A stretch of 64,000 nucleotides of DNA. Source: Hortaea werneckii (Eukaryota > Ascomycota > Dothideomycetes > Mycosphaerellales > Teratosphaeriaceae). Positions 10,138 through 21,404 of the stretch are shown one piece after another. Location: the NCBI GenBank assembly GCA_037044905.1, contig JBAOKB010000024.1:124001-188000 (forward strand), in the 5' to 3' direction. The notes under the pieces were generated by a model that saw only the letters and a list, made by a program, of their open reading frames with translations, ran no database searches and was not told the origin of the DNA. Every line of letters begins with the position of its first letter. The first letter of the stretch is position 1. The translations under genes and the position numbers were made by a program.

Positions 10138-11091
10138 TCACCGTCTCCTTCCCCCTCGGTCTCGGCTCGGACTCCGACTCCGACTCCCATAGCTACTATA
10201 ACTCGGACTCCGCCTGCCTCTCCCGCCTCCGGATCTCGGCGGCGGACTATCGTAGCGTCTCCTGGACGAAGAAGCAGGCGGAGGCGGCGGGGGAGAACGA
10301 CTCAGACTCCGATCCCGACTATCATAGCTCGGACTCCTGCCTCCTCTCCTCCTCGGCGGCGGAGGCGAAGCCGAATAACTCCTCGGCCGGTACGAGTCCC
10401 GATCATCATACCGATCTCTGTACCCACCCCCACCACCACCACCACCTCCCCTCCCCCCTCGTCTCCCACCCGGCGGAGGTCCCGCACCAGTCCCAGGTCT
10501 ATACGCCCGATCACTATTCATAGGCGGGGGTCCCCTGCCCCCACCCGGCGCATCCCTCAACCGATGCGGCTCCCCGAACCTATTAGGCGGGGGTCTCTTG
10601 GCGGGCGGACTGCGCTCGAACCGCCGTCGAGGCAGGACGATCGAGACATTAATACACGCCCCATCCAACTGCGCCTCATGCATACACGCTATAGCCTCCT
10701 CGGCGTCGCGGGCGGAGGTGTACAGGATATACGCGATGCCCTTGTTCATGAGGAACTGGCGGTTGAGGGGCATTTCGAGGTCGGCGATGTGGCCGTAGTG
10801 GGAGAAGATCTCGTGGAGGTGGGCCGGGTGGATGTTCTTGGTGAGTTTCTCGATGACGATTTTGGTGGAGCGCGGGGGAGTCGGGGATCGGGTGCGGGAG
10901 TGGGAGGCGGAGGAGCGGGTTAGGGAGCGTGTGGTGCGGCGGTTGCGGCCCCGGCTGTTGCTCCGGCTGCGGCTGCGGGAGCGTGAGGGAGTGCGTGAGG
11001 GGGAGGAGTTGCGCGAGGTGCTGCGCGGGGTGGGAGAGCGGGGGGTTGAGCGGCGGCCGTTGGGTCGGTCGGCCATTTCGGTGTCGGCCAT
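10138..11091 (-). CDS. RNPS1-like SR-related RNA-binding protein
   Basis: An intronless frame of 317 residues with an N-terminal Arg/Ser/Pro-rich domain (about residues 8-75, many RS and SP dipeptides). One RRM follows at about 76-152, with RNP2-like KIVIEKLT and an RNP1-like strand GIAYILYTSARDAEEAI. The C-terminal half is Gly/Arg-rich (RRGGRGGGGGGGGGYRDRYDD) and then RS/SP-rich to the end. This order (S-rich, single RRM, RS/P-rich) and the RRM sequence match RNPS1, a splicing activator that joins the exon junction complex periphery and the ASAP/PSAP complexes in the nucleus. It is divergently transcribed from the phosphoesterase gene with about 410 bp between starts. Confidence 0.85.
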   Translation of the reverse strand: MADTEMADRPNGRRSTPRSPTPRSTSRNSSPSRTPSRSRSRSRSNSRGRNRRTTRSLTRSSASHSRTRSPTPPRSTKIVIEKLTKNIHPAHLHEIFSHYGHIADLEMPLNRQFLMNKGIAYILYTSARDAEEAIACMHEAQLDGACINVSIVLPRRRFERSPPAKRPPPNRFGEPHRLRDAPGGGRGPPPMNSDRAYRPGTGAGPPPGGRRGGRGGGGGGGGGYRDRYDDRDSYRPRSYSASPPPPRRRGGRSPSYDSRDRSLSRSPPPPPPASSSRRRYDSPPPRSGGGRGRRSPSYSSYGSRSRSPSRDRGGRRR

Positions 11092-11503
11092 GGTAATTGG
11101 CGGGGGGTGGGGGAGGGGAGGATGTAGATGGGTGGTGGAGCGCGTCGCAAAAGGAGCGGACAGGCTGATGCGCTGTCACGTGTCGGGAGGGGGAGTCTAT
11201 TGCGATCGCATGGCCTTCTGAGTCGTATGGCTGAGGTGACAAGGGTGGGGTTGGTCGTGGCGGCGGAGGTGCAGTGTGTATCGCGTGGTACATATAGACA
11301 GCGAGAGGAGAGTTTGGCGGCGGAAGAAGACAAAGTCTCGGTCTCGCTCGCTACAACCACCCGACATGGCCCAAGCTCCCCTCCAATTTGACGTCATGTT
11401 GCGACCTGGCGACGGTGTACCTTGATGGTCGGACAGTACACCTCAGTCCCTGGTAGTAGGCGTACCGCAGGCAGCTCAGGCACCTCGAGAGGTAAGCACA
11501 GTC
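11092..11503. promoter_or_regulatory. Divergent promoter region between RNPS1-like and phosphoesterase genes
   Basis: About 410 bp separates the two ATGs (11091 minus, 11504 plus). The strand next to the RNPS1-like gene is G-rich on plus; a GCGATCGCATGG-type palindromic element lies near 11201-11212. No further element can be assigned. Confidence 0.4.
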
Positions 11504-13738
11504 ATGCCTCCATACTCTTCTTTCTCTGTCCTCCTCACCTTCCTCCACCTCGCCTCCGCCGCTCAACCTTCCGCCCCCTTCCCCATCTCCGCTCCACTCC
11601 GCTCTCTCCCCTGGGCCTCAGGCAAGAACAGCCTCAACTTCCTCCATACCACCGATACCCACGGCTGGCATGCCGGTCATCTCCAAGAACCTCAGTACTC
11701 CGCCGACTGGGGTGACTACATCTCTTTCGCCTCCCATCTTCACGACCGCGCCGATGCTGACGGCTCCGATCTCCTCCTGATCGACACCGGCGATCGCGTC
11801 GAAGGCAACGGTCTCTACGATGCCTCCGACCCGAAGGGCTACTGGACCTTCAATGGCATCTTCGAAGAACAACCTATCGATGTCATCACTTCAGGCAACC
11901 ACGAGCTGTACCTGGCCAACACTAGCCGACGGGAATCCGACGTCGTAGTCCCCGCCTACCGACAGAACTACATCGCTAGCAACCTCGACATCCGGGATCT
12001 AGACGCTGACGGGCAGGACGCCGAATTCCGTCCCCTCGCAGCACGCTATAGGAAGTTCACCACCAAGAACAACGGCATCCGTATCCTTGCCTTTGGCTTC
12101 CTATTTAATTTCCACAACAACGCGAACAACACCCGTGTCCAGCCAGTGCAGGAGACTATTAAAGAGAAATGGTTTCAGGATGCGTTGCGAGAGAAAGATG
12201 TGGATCTGTTCCTCGTTGCAGGACATGTGCCAGTGAGGGAGAGCGAGGAATATGATGCGGTGTACCGGGCGATCAGGGCGGTAAAGTGGGATACACCGAT
12301 CGTCTTCTTCGGAGGCCATACCCATGTGAGGGACTTCAAGCGGTGGGAGGATAAGGCGATGGGGATTGAGAGTGGTCGGTATTTGGAGACGATCGGGTTT
12401 CTTTCCATGAAAGGAGTGAAGGGTGGAGGAAGTGGGCACAAAGAGGGAGATGTTGAGACGGAGAACGAACATGAAGATGGAGCGAAGGAAGAAGCCATCG
12501 CTTCCATGCAAAGGTTCAAAAAGTCCATCCAGTACAACCGCATGTACATCGACAACAACCTCCACTCCTTCCACCACCACTCCAACACCACCTCCAAGAC
12601 CTTCCCCACCGAACACGGCCGCAACGTCAGCGCCCAGATCGAGCACGCCCGCCAAACCCTCAACCTCAACCACACCTACGGCTGCGTACCGCAAACCTAC
12701 TGGCTCAACCGCGCACCCTACCCCTCCAACGACTCCCTCCTCTCCCTCCTCGCAGATCGCATCCTACCGGAGAGTTTTGCCTCCTACAATGCCTCCACAC
12801 CATCCACCACCCTCGGCAAATCCGAAACCAACACCGCCAACTACCACCATAACAACCACAAACCCTCCATCATCCTCACCAACACAGGCGCACTCCGCTT
12901 CGACCTCTTCAAGGGGCCTTTCACGCTGGACTCTACGTTCCTCATTTCGCCCTTCACGTCCGGCTTCCGGATGATTAGGGATGTGCCTTTCTCCGCTGCC
13001 GATCGGGTTCTGGGGCTGCTGAACAGCGAAGGGCCGATTTTGCGGAGGGAGGAGGGGGAGGATGGGTTGGGGTTTGGAGGGAATGAGATGGAAGGGGCGG
13101 TGCAGGAGGGACTTGTTAGGGCGGTAGTGCCGCAGAGGGGTTTTGCGGGGAGGGGACAAGAGAACGGAGAAGAGGAGGAGAAGGGATGGGTGGAGAGTAG
13201 TCTCGGACGTAAAGGAGGAGGGCAGATCCCGCTACTATCAGACGACAACCCCTCAAGCGACATCGGTAGCGAGAACCCCCACCACCCCTCCCTCCCCTCC
13301 CTCCATCCAGAACATGGCAACCCCGACCATCCTACTCCTTCCGTCCCGGGCTACACAACCCACGACGACCTCGGCGCCGCGGGCGACGACACCCTGCACG
13401 TCCCGATCCGCTTCTTCGACGTGCCGAACTGTGTTGGCTCGAGGGTGTTTTTCCCTGCTCCTAACACTACCACCATAACCCCGCTTCACGATTCCGACCC
13501 CGCGTCCCCTGAGAAACAACACTCCCCGTCTTCCCCTTCCCCTTCCCCAGACAAAGTCGACCTGGTCTATAACGCTTTCATCGAACCCTGGATCCTATCC
13601 GCGCTGGAGTTTCTGGGTGAGGGGTATGAGAAAAAGGATACGGAGGTGGCGTGGGGGGGTCGGACGATGACGGAGGTGGTTGGGGGGTGGGTGGAGGGGA
13701 CGTGGGGATGTGATGAGGATCGGGGGGAGGGGGTATGA
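11504..13738 (+). CDS. Secreted/vacuolar 5'-nucleotidase-like metallophosphoesterase
   Basis: An intronless 744-residue protein with a signal peptide (about 1-19, FSVLLTFLHLASA). The calcineurin-like catalytic domain has all metal ligands visible: D51 and H53 in HTTDTHGWH, D97 in LLIDTGDRVEGNG, N132-H133 in SGNHELY, H241 in VAGHVP, and H272/H274 in GGHTHVRD. N-glycosylation sequons are frequent (NNT, NTS, NHT, NDS, NAS). The C-terminal region corresponds to the 5'-nucleotidase C-domain (LTNTGALRFDLFKGPFT, then FISPFTSGFRMIRDVPF) and is split by low-complexity Glu/Gly and Pro/Ser inserts. It resembles the fungal family of yeast YHR202W, a vacuolar nucleotidase-type enzyme. Substrate (AMP or other nucleotide) is inferred from the family. 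Confidence 0.85.
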   Translation: MPPYSSFSVLLTFLHLASAAQPSAPFPISAPLRSLPWASGKNSLNFLHTTDTHGWHAGHLQEPQYSADWGDYISFASHLHDRADADGSDLLLIDTGDRVEGNGLYDASDPKGYWTFNGIFEEQPIDVITSGNHELYLANTSRRESDVVVPAYRQNYIASNLDIRDLDADGQDAEFRPLAARYRKFTTKNNGIRILAFGFLFNFHNNANNTRVQPVQETIKEKWFQDALREKDVDLFLVAGHVPVRESEEYDAVYRAIRAVKWDTPIVFFGGHTHVRDFKRWEDKAMGIESGRYLETIGFLSMKGVKGGGSGHKEGDVETENEHEDGAKEEAIASMQRFKKSIQYNRMYIDNNLHSFHHHSNTTSKTFPTEHGRNVSAQIEHARQTLNLNHTYGCVPQTYWLNRAPYPSNDSLLSLLADRILPESFASYNASTPSTTLGKSETNTANYHHNNHKPSIILTNTGALRFDLFKGPFTLDSTFLISPFTSGFRMIRDVPFSAADRVLGLLNSEGPILRREEGEDGLGFGGNEMEGAVQEGLVRAVVPQRGFAGRGQENGEEEEKGWVESSLGRKGGGQIPLLSDDNPSSDIGSENPHHPSLPSLHPEHGNPDHPTPSVPGYTTHDDLGAAGDDTLHVPIRFFDVPNCVGSRVFFPAPNTTTITPLHDSDPASPEKQHSPSSPSPSPDKVDLVYNAFIEPWILSALEFLGEGYEKKDTEVAWGGRTMTEVVGGWVEGTWGCDEDRGEGV

Positions 13739-14451
13739 GGGGGTGGAGTTGGGAAGCAGAGGAGAGGAGAGGGGGATGGGGAAAAGGGATGGAGAGAGTT
13801 TGTGAGGGAATAGATCTAGGCGCATGGGGAATGGGGAGATGTATGAAAATGGAATGGAGACCTTCGTTCCCCCTAGGATTGAGAGCGGGAGGGATCTGGG
13901 AAAGGGAAATGGAAGGGAGAGTTATCCCTTCCTTTCCATATCTTTTGCCAACAACCCCCTAAGAAACCCCCCCCCCCAAGGAAACAAGAAATTCCATACA
14001 TATTTTTCCCCACAACTCCCACAAATTCCCAAGCCCATCTTCTCCCCTCTACCCCCCTTTCTCCTCTTCATTTTTCCTCTTCTTTCCCGTTTAATTCTTC
14101 TTACACGAAAAAGAAAACTTTACCCCCTTAAAACGCTTAATAAACTTTTCGGCCCCTAGAGAGCGAGGAAGTAGGAGGAGAGGAAGGAGGAGAGAGAACA
14201 AAAAGGGAGGGGGAAAAAAAAAAAAAAAAAAAAAGAGGGACGATAGGAAGAGAAGGAGGAGGAGGAGGACAAAAGCCAGACAAATGTTAAAAAAACAGAG
14301 TATAAAGAAAGTTGAAAAGCTACGGGCAACGGCGGTTCGGGAATAGGAGAGAGAGAGGTAGAAGGAGTTACCGTCAAAAGGAAAGGGAAAAAAAAAAGAA
14401 ATTTAGAAAGAAAAGACAGTTAAGGAGCTACGGGCCCTAGACGGTAGGAAA

Positions 14452-14495
<44 letters not shown>

Positions 14496-15241
14496 GAGGG
14501 GGCTTCTTTTTGGGAGCCCTGACATCTACGCGAATATCCTCGGTATTCCTTCCGCTCTCCTTCCTTCTTCTCCTATAAAGTTGTCGGAAATAAGGAAGAA
14601 GAAGGGCTCTCTCTTGCCCCCTCCCTCTTTTACTCTCTGAACTTCCACGTTTATTTACTCTCTTACTTAAACTTTATTACTCCCTTATTCACTCTCTTAC
14701 CCCCTTACTCTTATGTAGGAAAAGTGCGCCAAAAAAATAAGGAGAAACAGAGAAAAGAAAAACAAAGGGAAGGAGGAAAGACAACATCCCGCATTTCTCT
14801 CATTCTCCCCGATAATGGGCCAAACAACGCAAAATTCGCTATTTCTATACTTCTTTGCCACTTGACAGACCGTTTCTCGCTACTACCGCTGCTTCTTTAC
14901 TTCTTCCTCTTCTTGGACATATACGGGCACCACACATAAACCCCTTTCCCTTCTTTTTCGCCTTCCATCAACCAACAGCAACGATTCCGCCACCTTCCTC
15001 TTCCCTTCTCTCATTTCCTTCTTCCATCGACCTTCCTTCCTAGGCCCGCCCCGATGACGTTCCGTCCTAGAACGAACGAACACCACTCCCCTCCTCCTCC
15101 TCTCTTCCTTCCCCCATTCTCTTCCCCACCCTTCATTCCTCTACACAATTCACCCTCCTCCCCGCTTTTCGCCCCAAAAAACACTCTCCCCCTAAGCACT
15201 GCACTTGGACGAACAAAAAAAAAAAAAAAAAAAGTCCGCGT
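13739..15241. repeat. Low-complexity region of alternating purine-rich and pyrimidine-rich blocks
   Basis: About 1.5 kb without a supported gene. The plus strand is G/A-rich at about 13739-13925, C/T-rich at 13950-14100, G/A-rich at 14160-14500, C/T-rich at 14515-14720, A/G-rich at 14720-14785 and C/T-rich at 14930-15190. A-runs lie at about 14214-14234 and 15217-15234. It separates the 3' ends of the convergent phosphoesterase and profilin genes. Confidence 0.7.
14455..14494 (+). repeat. 40-nt G homopolymer
   Basis: An uninterrupted run of 40 G, flanked by AGGA and AGAGGGGG. Such a tract can form G-quadruplex or triplex structures in single-stranded or supercoiled DNA. Its exact length may not be reliable in any assembly. 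Confidence 0.9.
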
Positions 15242-16363
15242 TTAATACCCGACCTTAATCAGATAATCGGCCAGCTGCTCGACCGTGTTGGCGGCGGCGC
15301 CGGGCTGCACCGTCTCCGGGTAGTGGGTGACGAGGATGGCCTGGGTGGTCTTGACGATGACGACGCCTTCTCTGCCCTATAATAATTAAAAAGAGAAAAA
15401 GACAAAGGGTTAGCTCGTTCCGCAATTTGGTTCCTTTCTCCTTCTTTGTTTCTAAGAGGCTTGAGGCGGAGAAGACGTGCGTTGTGCTTGTGTGTTATGC
15501 TCGGGGAGAGGAGGGGAAGGAGGGAGGGGGGGGGGGAGGGGAGAAACTGCTGGCTCGGGAAGGGGTGGGTAGTGGGTGGTGCGTGTCAGGGTAGGGGGAG
15601 GTGGTGGAGTGGTAAGCCTGATTTGGGGGGAAAAAGAGTGTGTGTGAGGGTGGACATGCACCACCACACGTCTCCCGAGAGACGCCTCCAAACCCCGCCA
15701 CAGCACGGAATCGGAATAGGAAGAAGGAAAACCATCCCCAAGGAAGAAAAGAGAAGCATCGACACCTGAAAACAAGTAAAAAGATAGGAAATAAAAAGGA
15801 GGTGGAAACCAACCTTCTTCCCATAAATACTCCTCTCATCCGCCTTCAGCACGACAAACCTATCCCCCGCGATGTGCAAACCGGTACTCTGGACCTGCTT
15901 GACGCCATCGGTGCCCGGGTCCTTGTAGGCAGTGACGACCTCTTGCATTTCCTGGGGCGAGACGGTGAAGCCCTGGGTAGCGGCCCAGACGCTGTTGCCT
16001 TCGTTGTTGAAGATGGCGGCCTTGTCGAGGTTGCCGGTGCCTACGAGGCTGTTTTGTGCGGGGAGAAGGGTTAGTTCTTTGCTTTGGAGGAGGAAGAGGA
16101 GTGGGCGGGGATGGAGGGTTGTGGGGGGTTTTGGGTTGATCGGGGCGGTGGGTGGACGGGAGAGGGAGGTTGGGCGGGTGAGGCGAGTGTATGGATGGAT
16201 CGAGGGAGGAGGAAAGGAAGGGAGGAGGGTAGTTACCTCTGATCGACGTATGCTAGAAGAGACGAATGTTAGTCTCTGTATCATCTCGGATACTCCCCAA
16301 ACAGGATATCTGATCGTATTCAGCTGAAGGGGGTGTGGTGATCGGCTTACCTTGCCAGGACAT
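15242..16363 (-). CDS. pfy1: Profilin
   Basis: A four-exon gene: exon 1 16363-16351 (MSWQ plus one base), microexon 2 16252-16237 (16 nt), exon 3 16048-15814, exon 4 15376-15242, giving 132 residues. All junctions use GT/AG and stay in phase. The product begins MSWQAYVDQSLVGTGNLDKA, has NEGNSVWAATQGF in the middle and ends VEQLADYLIKVGY. This is a textbook fungal profilin (family length about 126-132). It binds G-actin and poly-proline, speeds ADP/ATP exchange on actin and supplies formins for polarised growth, in the cytoplasm and hyphal tips. The third intron is long (15377-15813, 437 nt) for this genome and is low-complexity. The 13-nt and 16-nt first exons are easily missed by gene finders. 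Confidence 0.95.
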
Positions 16364-17277
16364 CTTTCCGACGTGTGTGTGTGTTTGGATGTGTATGTGG
16401 ATGGGTGGGAGACGGTATGAGATAATCGGTGAGAGACAAGCTCGATCGTCCCAAAGGAGTTGAGTGGTTGCAAGTAGTGTGTAGTGGCGGTAGGTAGAGA
16501 GGTGGTAGTCCAGTGAAGGAGGAGTAGTAGTAGTAGTAGTAGTAGTAGAAGTCGGTACTAGTTAGTCTTGAGTACTCACACACTTTACAGCACAACCTCA
16601 GTCACTCATTACTTCACACACACTCTCTCTCCCGATGATGGAACGGGCGGAAACCCGTTGTTGGCGTCTGCGGCGGCCGGCCCCTCCGGCTCTTTCCGCC
16701 GCCCTGAAAAAGTTCCAACATTTCTCCCTGCCCCGCCTCTGCCCCGCAATCTGGATGGCCTTAGGCATCACTTCAGTTGGAGGTTCGCGATAAGGTACAT
16801 ACCCGACCTATCCATGAACCTATCCATGTGGTGCATGGATGGGAAGACTAGAAGATCCAGGTTGTAGGCCGGAGGATGAACAAGTTATGGGCAACAACCT
16901 ATAGAGAGACATATCGTCTTCTACACAGCACACGAGGAGGAGAAGGGTTCAACCCTAGACAGTCATCATCAATTCCATTCATGGTTATTACATGACTATC
17001 ACAAAAGAAGTCATCTAGTAGGGCGGCGGATTCTGTCCTTTTCCCTCCACCCTACCTGCTTCCTACTCCTCATGCAGACATTACATAACCTCATGACGGA
17101 AAACCATCCCTGATGCCACGATATCTACCCAATGCAACCTTTTTCCCCTTTCCTCCCAAGCCTGGGAAACCCACATAACCCACCCCCCTTCCCGTTTCCC
17201 TTTCCTCCCTATCCCTCCCCCCCCCTAAGCCCTTCCAAAAAGAACCAACATCCCATTTTTTTTTTTTCCTTTCTTCT
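16364..17277. other. Profilin promoter and intergenic DNA with AGT microsatellite
   Basis: Contains an (AGT)n microsatellite at about 16523-16548 and CA/GT-rich stretches in the profilin upstream region. No supported gene. A T run (about 17256-17268) precedes the end of the DUF3292 gene. Confidence 0.6.
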
Positions 17278-19682
17278 CTACCAAGCCTCCCACTTCTGGC
17301 CCCCCATAGCAACCAACCGATTAAACAGCTCATCCCTCAACACCATCGCCGTCAACGTCCACCGATTCCCCCTGCGATCCACAATCTCAACCCCATCCGC
17401 CACCTCCCTATCCAGTGCCCACCCCACCACCAATTTCGCCTTCCACCCCAACCCCCCCACCTTCCTCACCTCAGCAATATCCGCAACCGCGACGGACCAG
17501 ATCGGATGAAGTTCCTCGTCCCCCTTCCCCGCGGAACCCGAGGAACCGATCCCTTTATCGACCGAGAAAGAAAGACACGGGATCGTGGCGCGGACGGAGA
17601 TATACGCGTGCCCTTTCTTTCCATGATATCTCGCTTTAAAATCCACGGGACCGGAGAGGTTTTCCTCCCGGGAATGCGGGATGACGCCGAGCCGGTGCTT
17701 AGCATGTTCACTCCCCGCTTTGGCTTTGAGGTGGTCGGCGCCTAGGGCCGTTTCGACAGTCCCCTTGACGGAGTGCTTGAACATGCTCAGCACGCGGGAG
17801 CCCTTGGAGCCGTGGTTGCGGGCTTTGGACGCTGCGATGTCGGAGCCCGAGGTTTCGTGGGCGACGGTCGGGTCGTGGGACATGGCTTCTTGGAGTTCCT
17901 CGTCGGTGGCGTTGAGGGGCCAGTCGGCACCCGTGGCGCGGAGGTGGGCGTCGGAGACTTCGGTGGGTTGGTCCGGGGGAGGGGCGGAGGACGAAGGGGG
18001 TGGGGGTAAGGGGGCTTTGTTGGCTTCGCCGAGGCGGAGCAGGGTGAGGGTTAGTTGGGCGTTGGTCGGGACGCCCTTGAGTAAAGTGTTGCGGAGGTCG
18101 AGGAGTTTTTGCCATTTGGGGAAATTGGTGTTGAGCCAGTCGAGCCCGCGCATGATGAGGGGGTCGCCGAAGAAGCCGAAGCCGATCCCGAAGGTTGTCC
18201 CTTTCATGACCATGTAGTTGGAGATGAAGAAGGAGGCGGCGAAGAGGGGGACCACGATCGTGGCGAGCCGGAGGCGGTAGAGATCCCGGGGGAACGGCGG
18301 CGTGGGATCCAAGGCGTTGGCGAAGCGCTCCCATGTATCCGCCACGTCGGCCAGCCCATGCATCATCGGACGCATCTTATTCCACATGGCTGTCTCCATG
18401 GGGACTTTCGTCTTATCGACCTCGGCATTTCCCGCACCACCACCCGCTGAAACCCGTGCATTGCTCGCGCTGACAGCCATGGTAGTCGGATCCGGCACGC
18501 GCTCATTGGGAGCATCGCCCGACTCATCCTGCGCCTCAGCCGGCGAAGGGTCGTTCTGAGGGTGTTTCCCGCTGGCGCTTGACAACGCGACGGAAGCGAT
18601 ACTGTTGACGAAATTACTCGCTTCGGCCTCGACCGCCTCGCCCTTATGATTCTCCGGAGCGCCGGTGGCGGAATCTGTGGACCCGAGGACACCCGCCTTC
18701 GGTTTCTGCACTCCTCCCGTCTTGGTGGAGACGAGCGCGATGGGGGCAGGTGGGAAGAGGATATCGCGACTCGGCGGCCAGAGGATCAGCACGAGCAAGG
18801 TGCACGTCAATAGCGGGACGATGAAGTCGAAGAGCCAGGCGATGGAATACGCGGCGCAGAAGGCTGCCGTCCGGCGGGTTTCCCGCCAGGATCGTAAGCG
18901 GACGATCTGTTTCGTCGCGCCCATTAGCCCGATGCCGACCGTCATGTAGAGCCGTTCGAAGTTGGCGCGGAGCTTGTCGGGAGAGAACTCTTCATCTTCG
19001 GCGAGGTTGAGATCGAGGTTGCCGGGGACGGGATGCGGGTATTCTTTGACATGGTACATTTGCTAGTAATGAAAAGGGTTTGATTAGCGAAGGGTTCGGG
19101 ATTCAATGCGACGGTCTGGCAGAGTTGAGCGAGAGAGTGGGGGAGCAGAAAGGAGGTGTCAGGCAACCCTTCCGGATCTGGACAGCAACATTCATAGCGA
19201 AGTGGTGAGCTGAGCGAGTATCGTCGAACGAACTTGATGCTCATCATGGTGTGAGATAAATGCAGCAAGGTCAAAACCACATTGCGCCCTTCGCCTGTCC
19301 CTTCCTTTTATCCACTTCACTCGACCTTGACATGGATACCTAGGTATGTCTTTGGAAGAAAAAAAAAAATTCAATAATAGCTTACCTTATTGAACCTCCG
19401 AACAAGCACCCACAAATCCTCATTCGACATGCCTCCGACAAGGGGACTCGGGATCTTCTCCTTGGATTCATTCCAGCCTAGATCCTTGACTTCGGCTTCC
19501 TGGTCGCGCTGCTTCGGCTGTTGCTGCGCATGGCCCTTTTCGTCGTGATTCGCAACGGCGAGGGCGTGGCTGTCCGTGGCTTGTTCATCTAAGGCGTGGG
19601 TGACTTCCTTTTTATCTGGATTCAAGGCGGCGTCGGTGTCGGGTAAGGGGACTATGTCCTTGAGTGAGGACACGCCTTCCAT
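17278..19682 (-). CDS. DUF3292 family membrane protein
   Basis: Two exons: 19682-19386 (99 codons, donor GTAAGC) and 19062-17278 (acceptor CTAG), joined as RRFNK|QMYHVKEYP to give 693 residues. The intron is 323 nt, long for this window. Exon 1 encodes a hydrophilic acidic N-terminus. Exon 2 carries FSPDKLRANFERLYMTVGIG, a membrane segment at about 167-194, a disordered Ser/Ala-rich linker and a second hydrophobic stretch at about 365-384 followed by GIGFGFFGDPLIMRGLDWLN. The C-terminus is a beta-rich domain (IWSVAVADIAEVRKVGGLGW, KLVVGWALDREV...VDRRGNRW) resembling a PH/GRAM-like fold. This is a fungal-specific family (DUF3292) of unknown role. A lipid-binding membrane role is only an inference from the fold. 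Confidence 0.85.
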
Positions 19683-20479
19683 TTTTAATATTTCTTTCTT
19701 GCTTTTTCTTTCAACTACTCAGGAATTGAGAATCGGAGTTTGATGTTGATGTTGATGTTATCGGTCACCCGGATTCCTGGGTCGACATGGATTGAACCAG
19801 TACAATCCCGGCCGTGAATCTTCCCCTAGCTACGAAGCTAAGATTTGTATTTAGTGTTGCTTTCACACCCAAAAAATCTCCGGGGTGAGCTCGAGTTGTA
19901 CAGCAGGATGAATTTAGATTAAGTTCTGAGTGCAGCTAACCACTCGATTACTTCTTGGGAAACCTTGCGTGCACTCCAGGAGCTGCGAAGAAGGGGTGTT
20001 TAGAGTAGGAGGCGATCAAGGGACAAGAAAAGAGAAGGGGGTACGTCATTGGTGCGCGGGTGGCTTTGTTCAGATCTGTGATTGCACCTGGAAAGTCAAA
20101 GCTTGCGCGTCTGATCTGATCAACCTGATCAACCGTTGTGAGCTGCTTGACGCCATCATTCACGCCATGTCGCGTTTCGGTGTCGTTCAGTCAAACCATC
20201 ATCAAATCTCAATCAAGTCCAAACGCATTCTCAATCGAATTGATCATCAAATCCCCGTCAATATTGCTGAAGCCATCCAGGATGACAGCCAGCACCGACC
20301 CAACCTTCTCCATAGCGGATGACGGAATTCGGGGCCCAAGCTCCCCAACCTCCCCCCAGCTTTAGACGATGATTCCATTCATCAATCCCATTAGAACACG
20401 TTCCCCATCAATTCCACCTACACATCACGAACACCTCACCCCATTACCCATCAATTGAATAAACTGCACTACCACAACC
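19683..20479. promoter_or_regulatory. Divergent intergenic region with TGATGT repeats
   Basis: Lies between the start of the DUF3292 gene (minus) and the acidic-protein gene (plus). A short (GATGTT)3 repeat is at about 19742-19760 and an AT/TC-rich stretch precedes 20480. No coding frame is convincing. Confidence 0.45.
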
Positions 20480-21404
20480 ATGGCAACCAGAGGCAGCAAA
20501 AGAAAGGCCGACCCAGCCGAGGAGGAAGAACTACAGGAATTGCCTGAAGACAGCGATGCGGAAGAGTAAGTTTCTCTCCATCGTCAACCTGCATTCAACA
20601 CGCTGTCGCATCGACCCACGACTGCACGGGATGGAGTCGCGACGTCGACGCGACCGTCGTGAACCTGATTTCCTATGCATCCAAAGACTGGATGCCCAAT
20701 GCGACACGTAAGGGACACGAAACTGACGCGTATGCATCGTGTAGGGAAGAGGAATACGTAGACAGCGAGGAAGAAGGCGGGGAAGAAGAAGGATCCGAGG
20801 AAGAGGAAGAAGAGGAGGAAGAAGAGGAGGAAGCCGCACAAGGCAAAGCTGATGGGAAGAAGGAGATGGCAGCTGGTAAGAAGTTTCTCTCATCCCCCTC
20901 TCCCGCGCGCGCGCGCGTCCCACACCACACCGCTGTCATCACCATTGGACGGCGTTACCCTCCTCCCTTCCTTAGAGAGCCCACGTGACCAAATATCCTG
21001 ACATCTCTGGCAAACAGAACCCAAGCCCAAGAAACGAAAGACCGACCAGCCGGAGGAAGTCGGCGACGACGAGGAACCGGAACGCGAAGACGACGCGGAA
21101 GTCGAGGGGGCCGAACTCGAGGACGACGACGAGGAGGAGGAGGCGGGTGCTGATAACGATGAGGTGAGTTTTTTCGAATCCTCAACCCACCTACCTACAC
21201 CTTCCTCCACTGTAGAACGAAGGGGGAGGCGTAAAGAAGGAAGGCATAGACTGACCAACAACTCAACAGGACGAAGACGCCGACGAAACAGCGACGAAAG
21301 GTGGCCCGGCCGCGAGCGCGAAGCGGTCCGCCGCTGGTAAAGTTCCGAAGGAGTCGGACCTGAAAGAGGTCGAGGCGGTGGAGAAGGAAGATGAGAAGGC
21401 CTAA
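20480..21404 (+). CDS. Highly acidic nuclear-type protein
   Basis: Four exons: 20480-20565, 20745-20875, 21018-21163, 21270-21404, with GTAAGT, GTAAGA and GTGAGT donors and GTAG/ACAG acceptors; the phases fit and give 165 residues. The protein starts MATRGSKRKADPAEEEELQE, then has Glu/Asp runs, a monopartite basic cluster EPKPKKRKTDQ (about residues 72-82) that looks like a nuclear localisation signal, another acidic run, and a Lys/Ala/Glu-rich tail. Such composition is common in nucleolar proteins and histone chaperones, but I see no CHZ or other chaperone motif. It sits tail-to-tail with hir3, about 200 bp apart; a shared role in chromatin would be speculation. Confidence 0.75.

Noticed and set aside
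10011..10923. 302-codon Pro/Thr/Arg-rich frame antisense to the RNPS1-like gene
   Set aside because: Mirror of the Arg/Ser/Gly-rich coding repeats; the RRM on the minus strand identifies the real gene.
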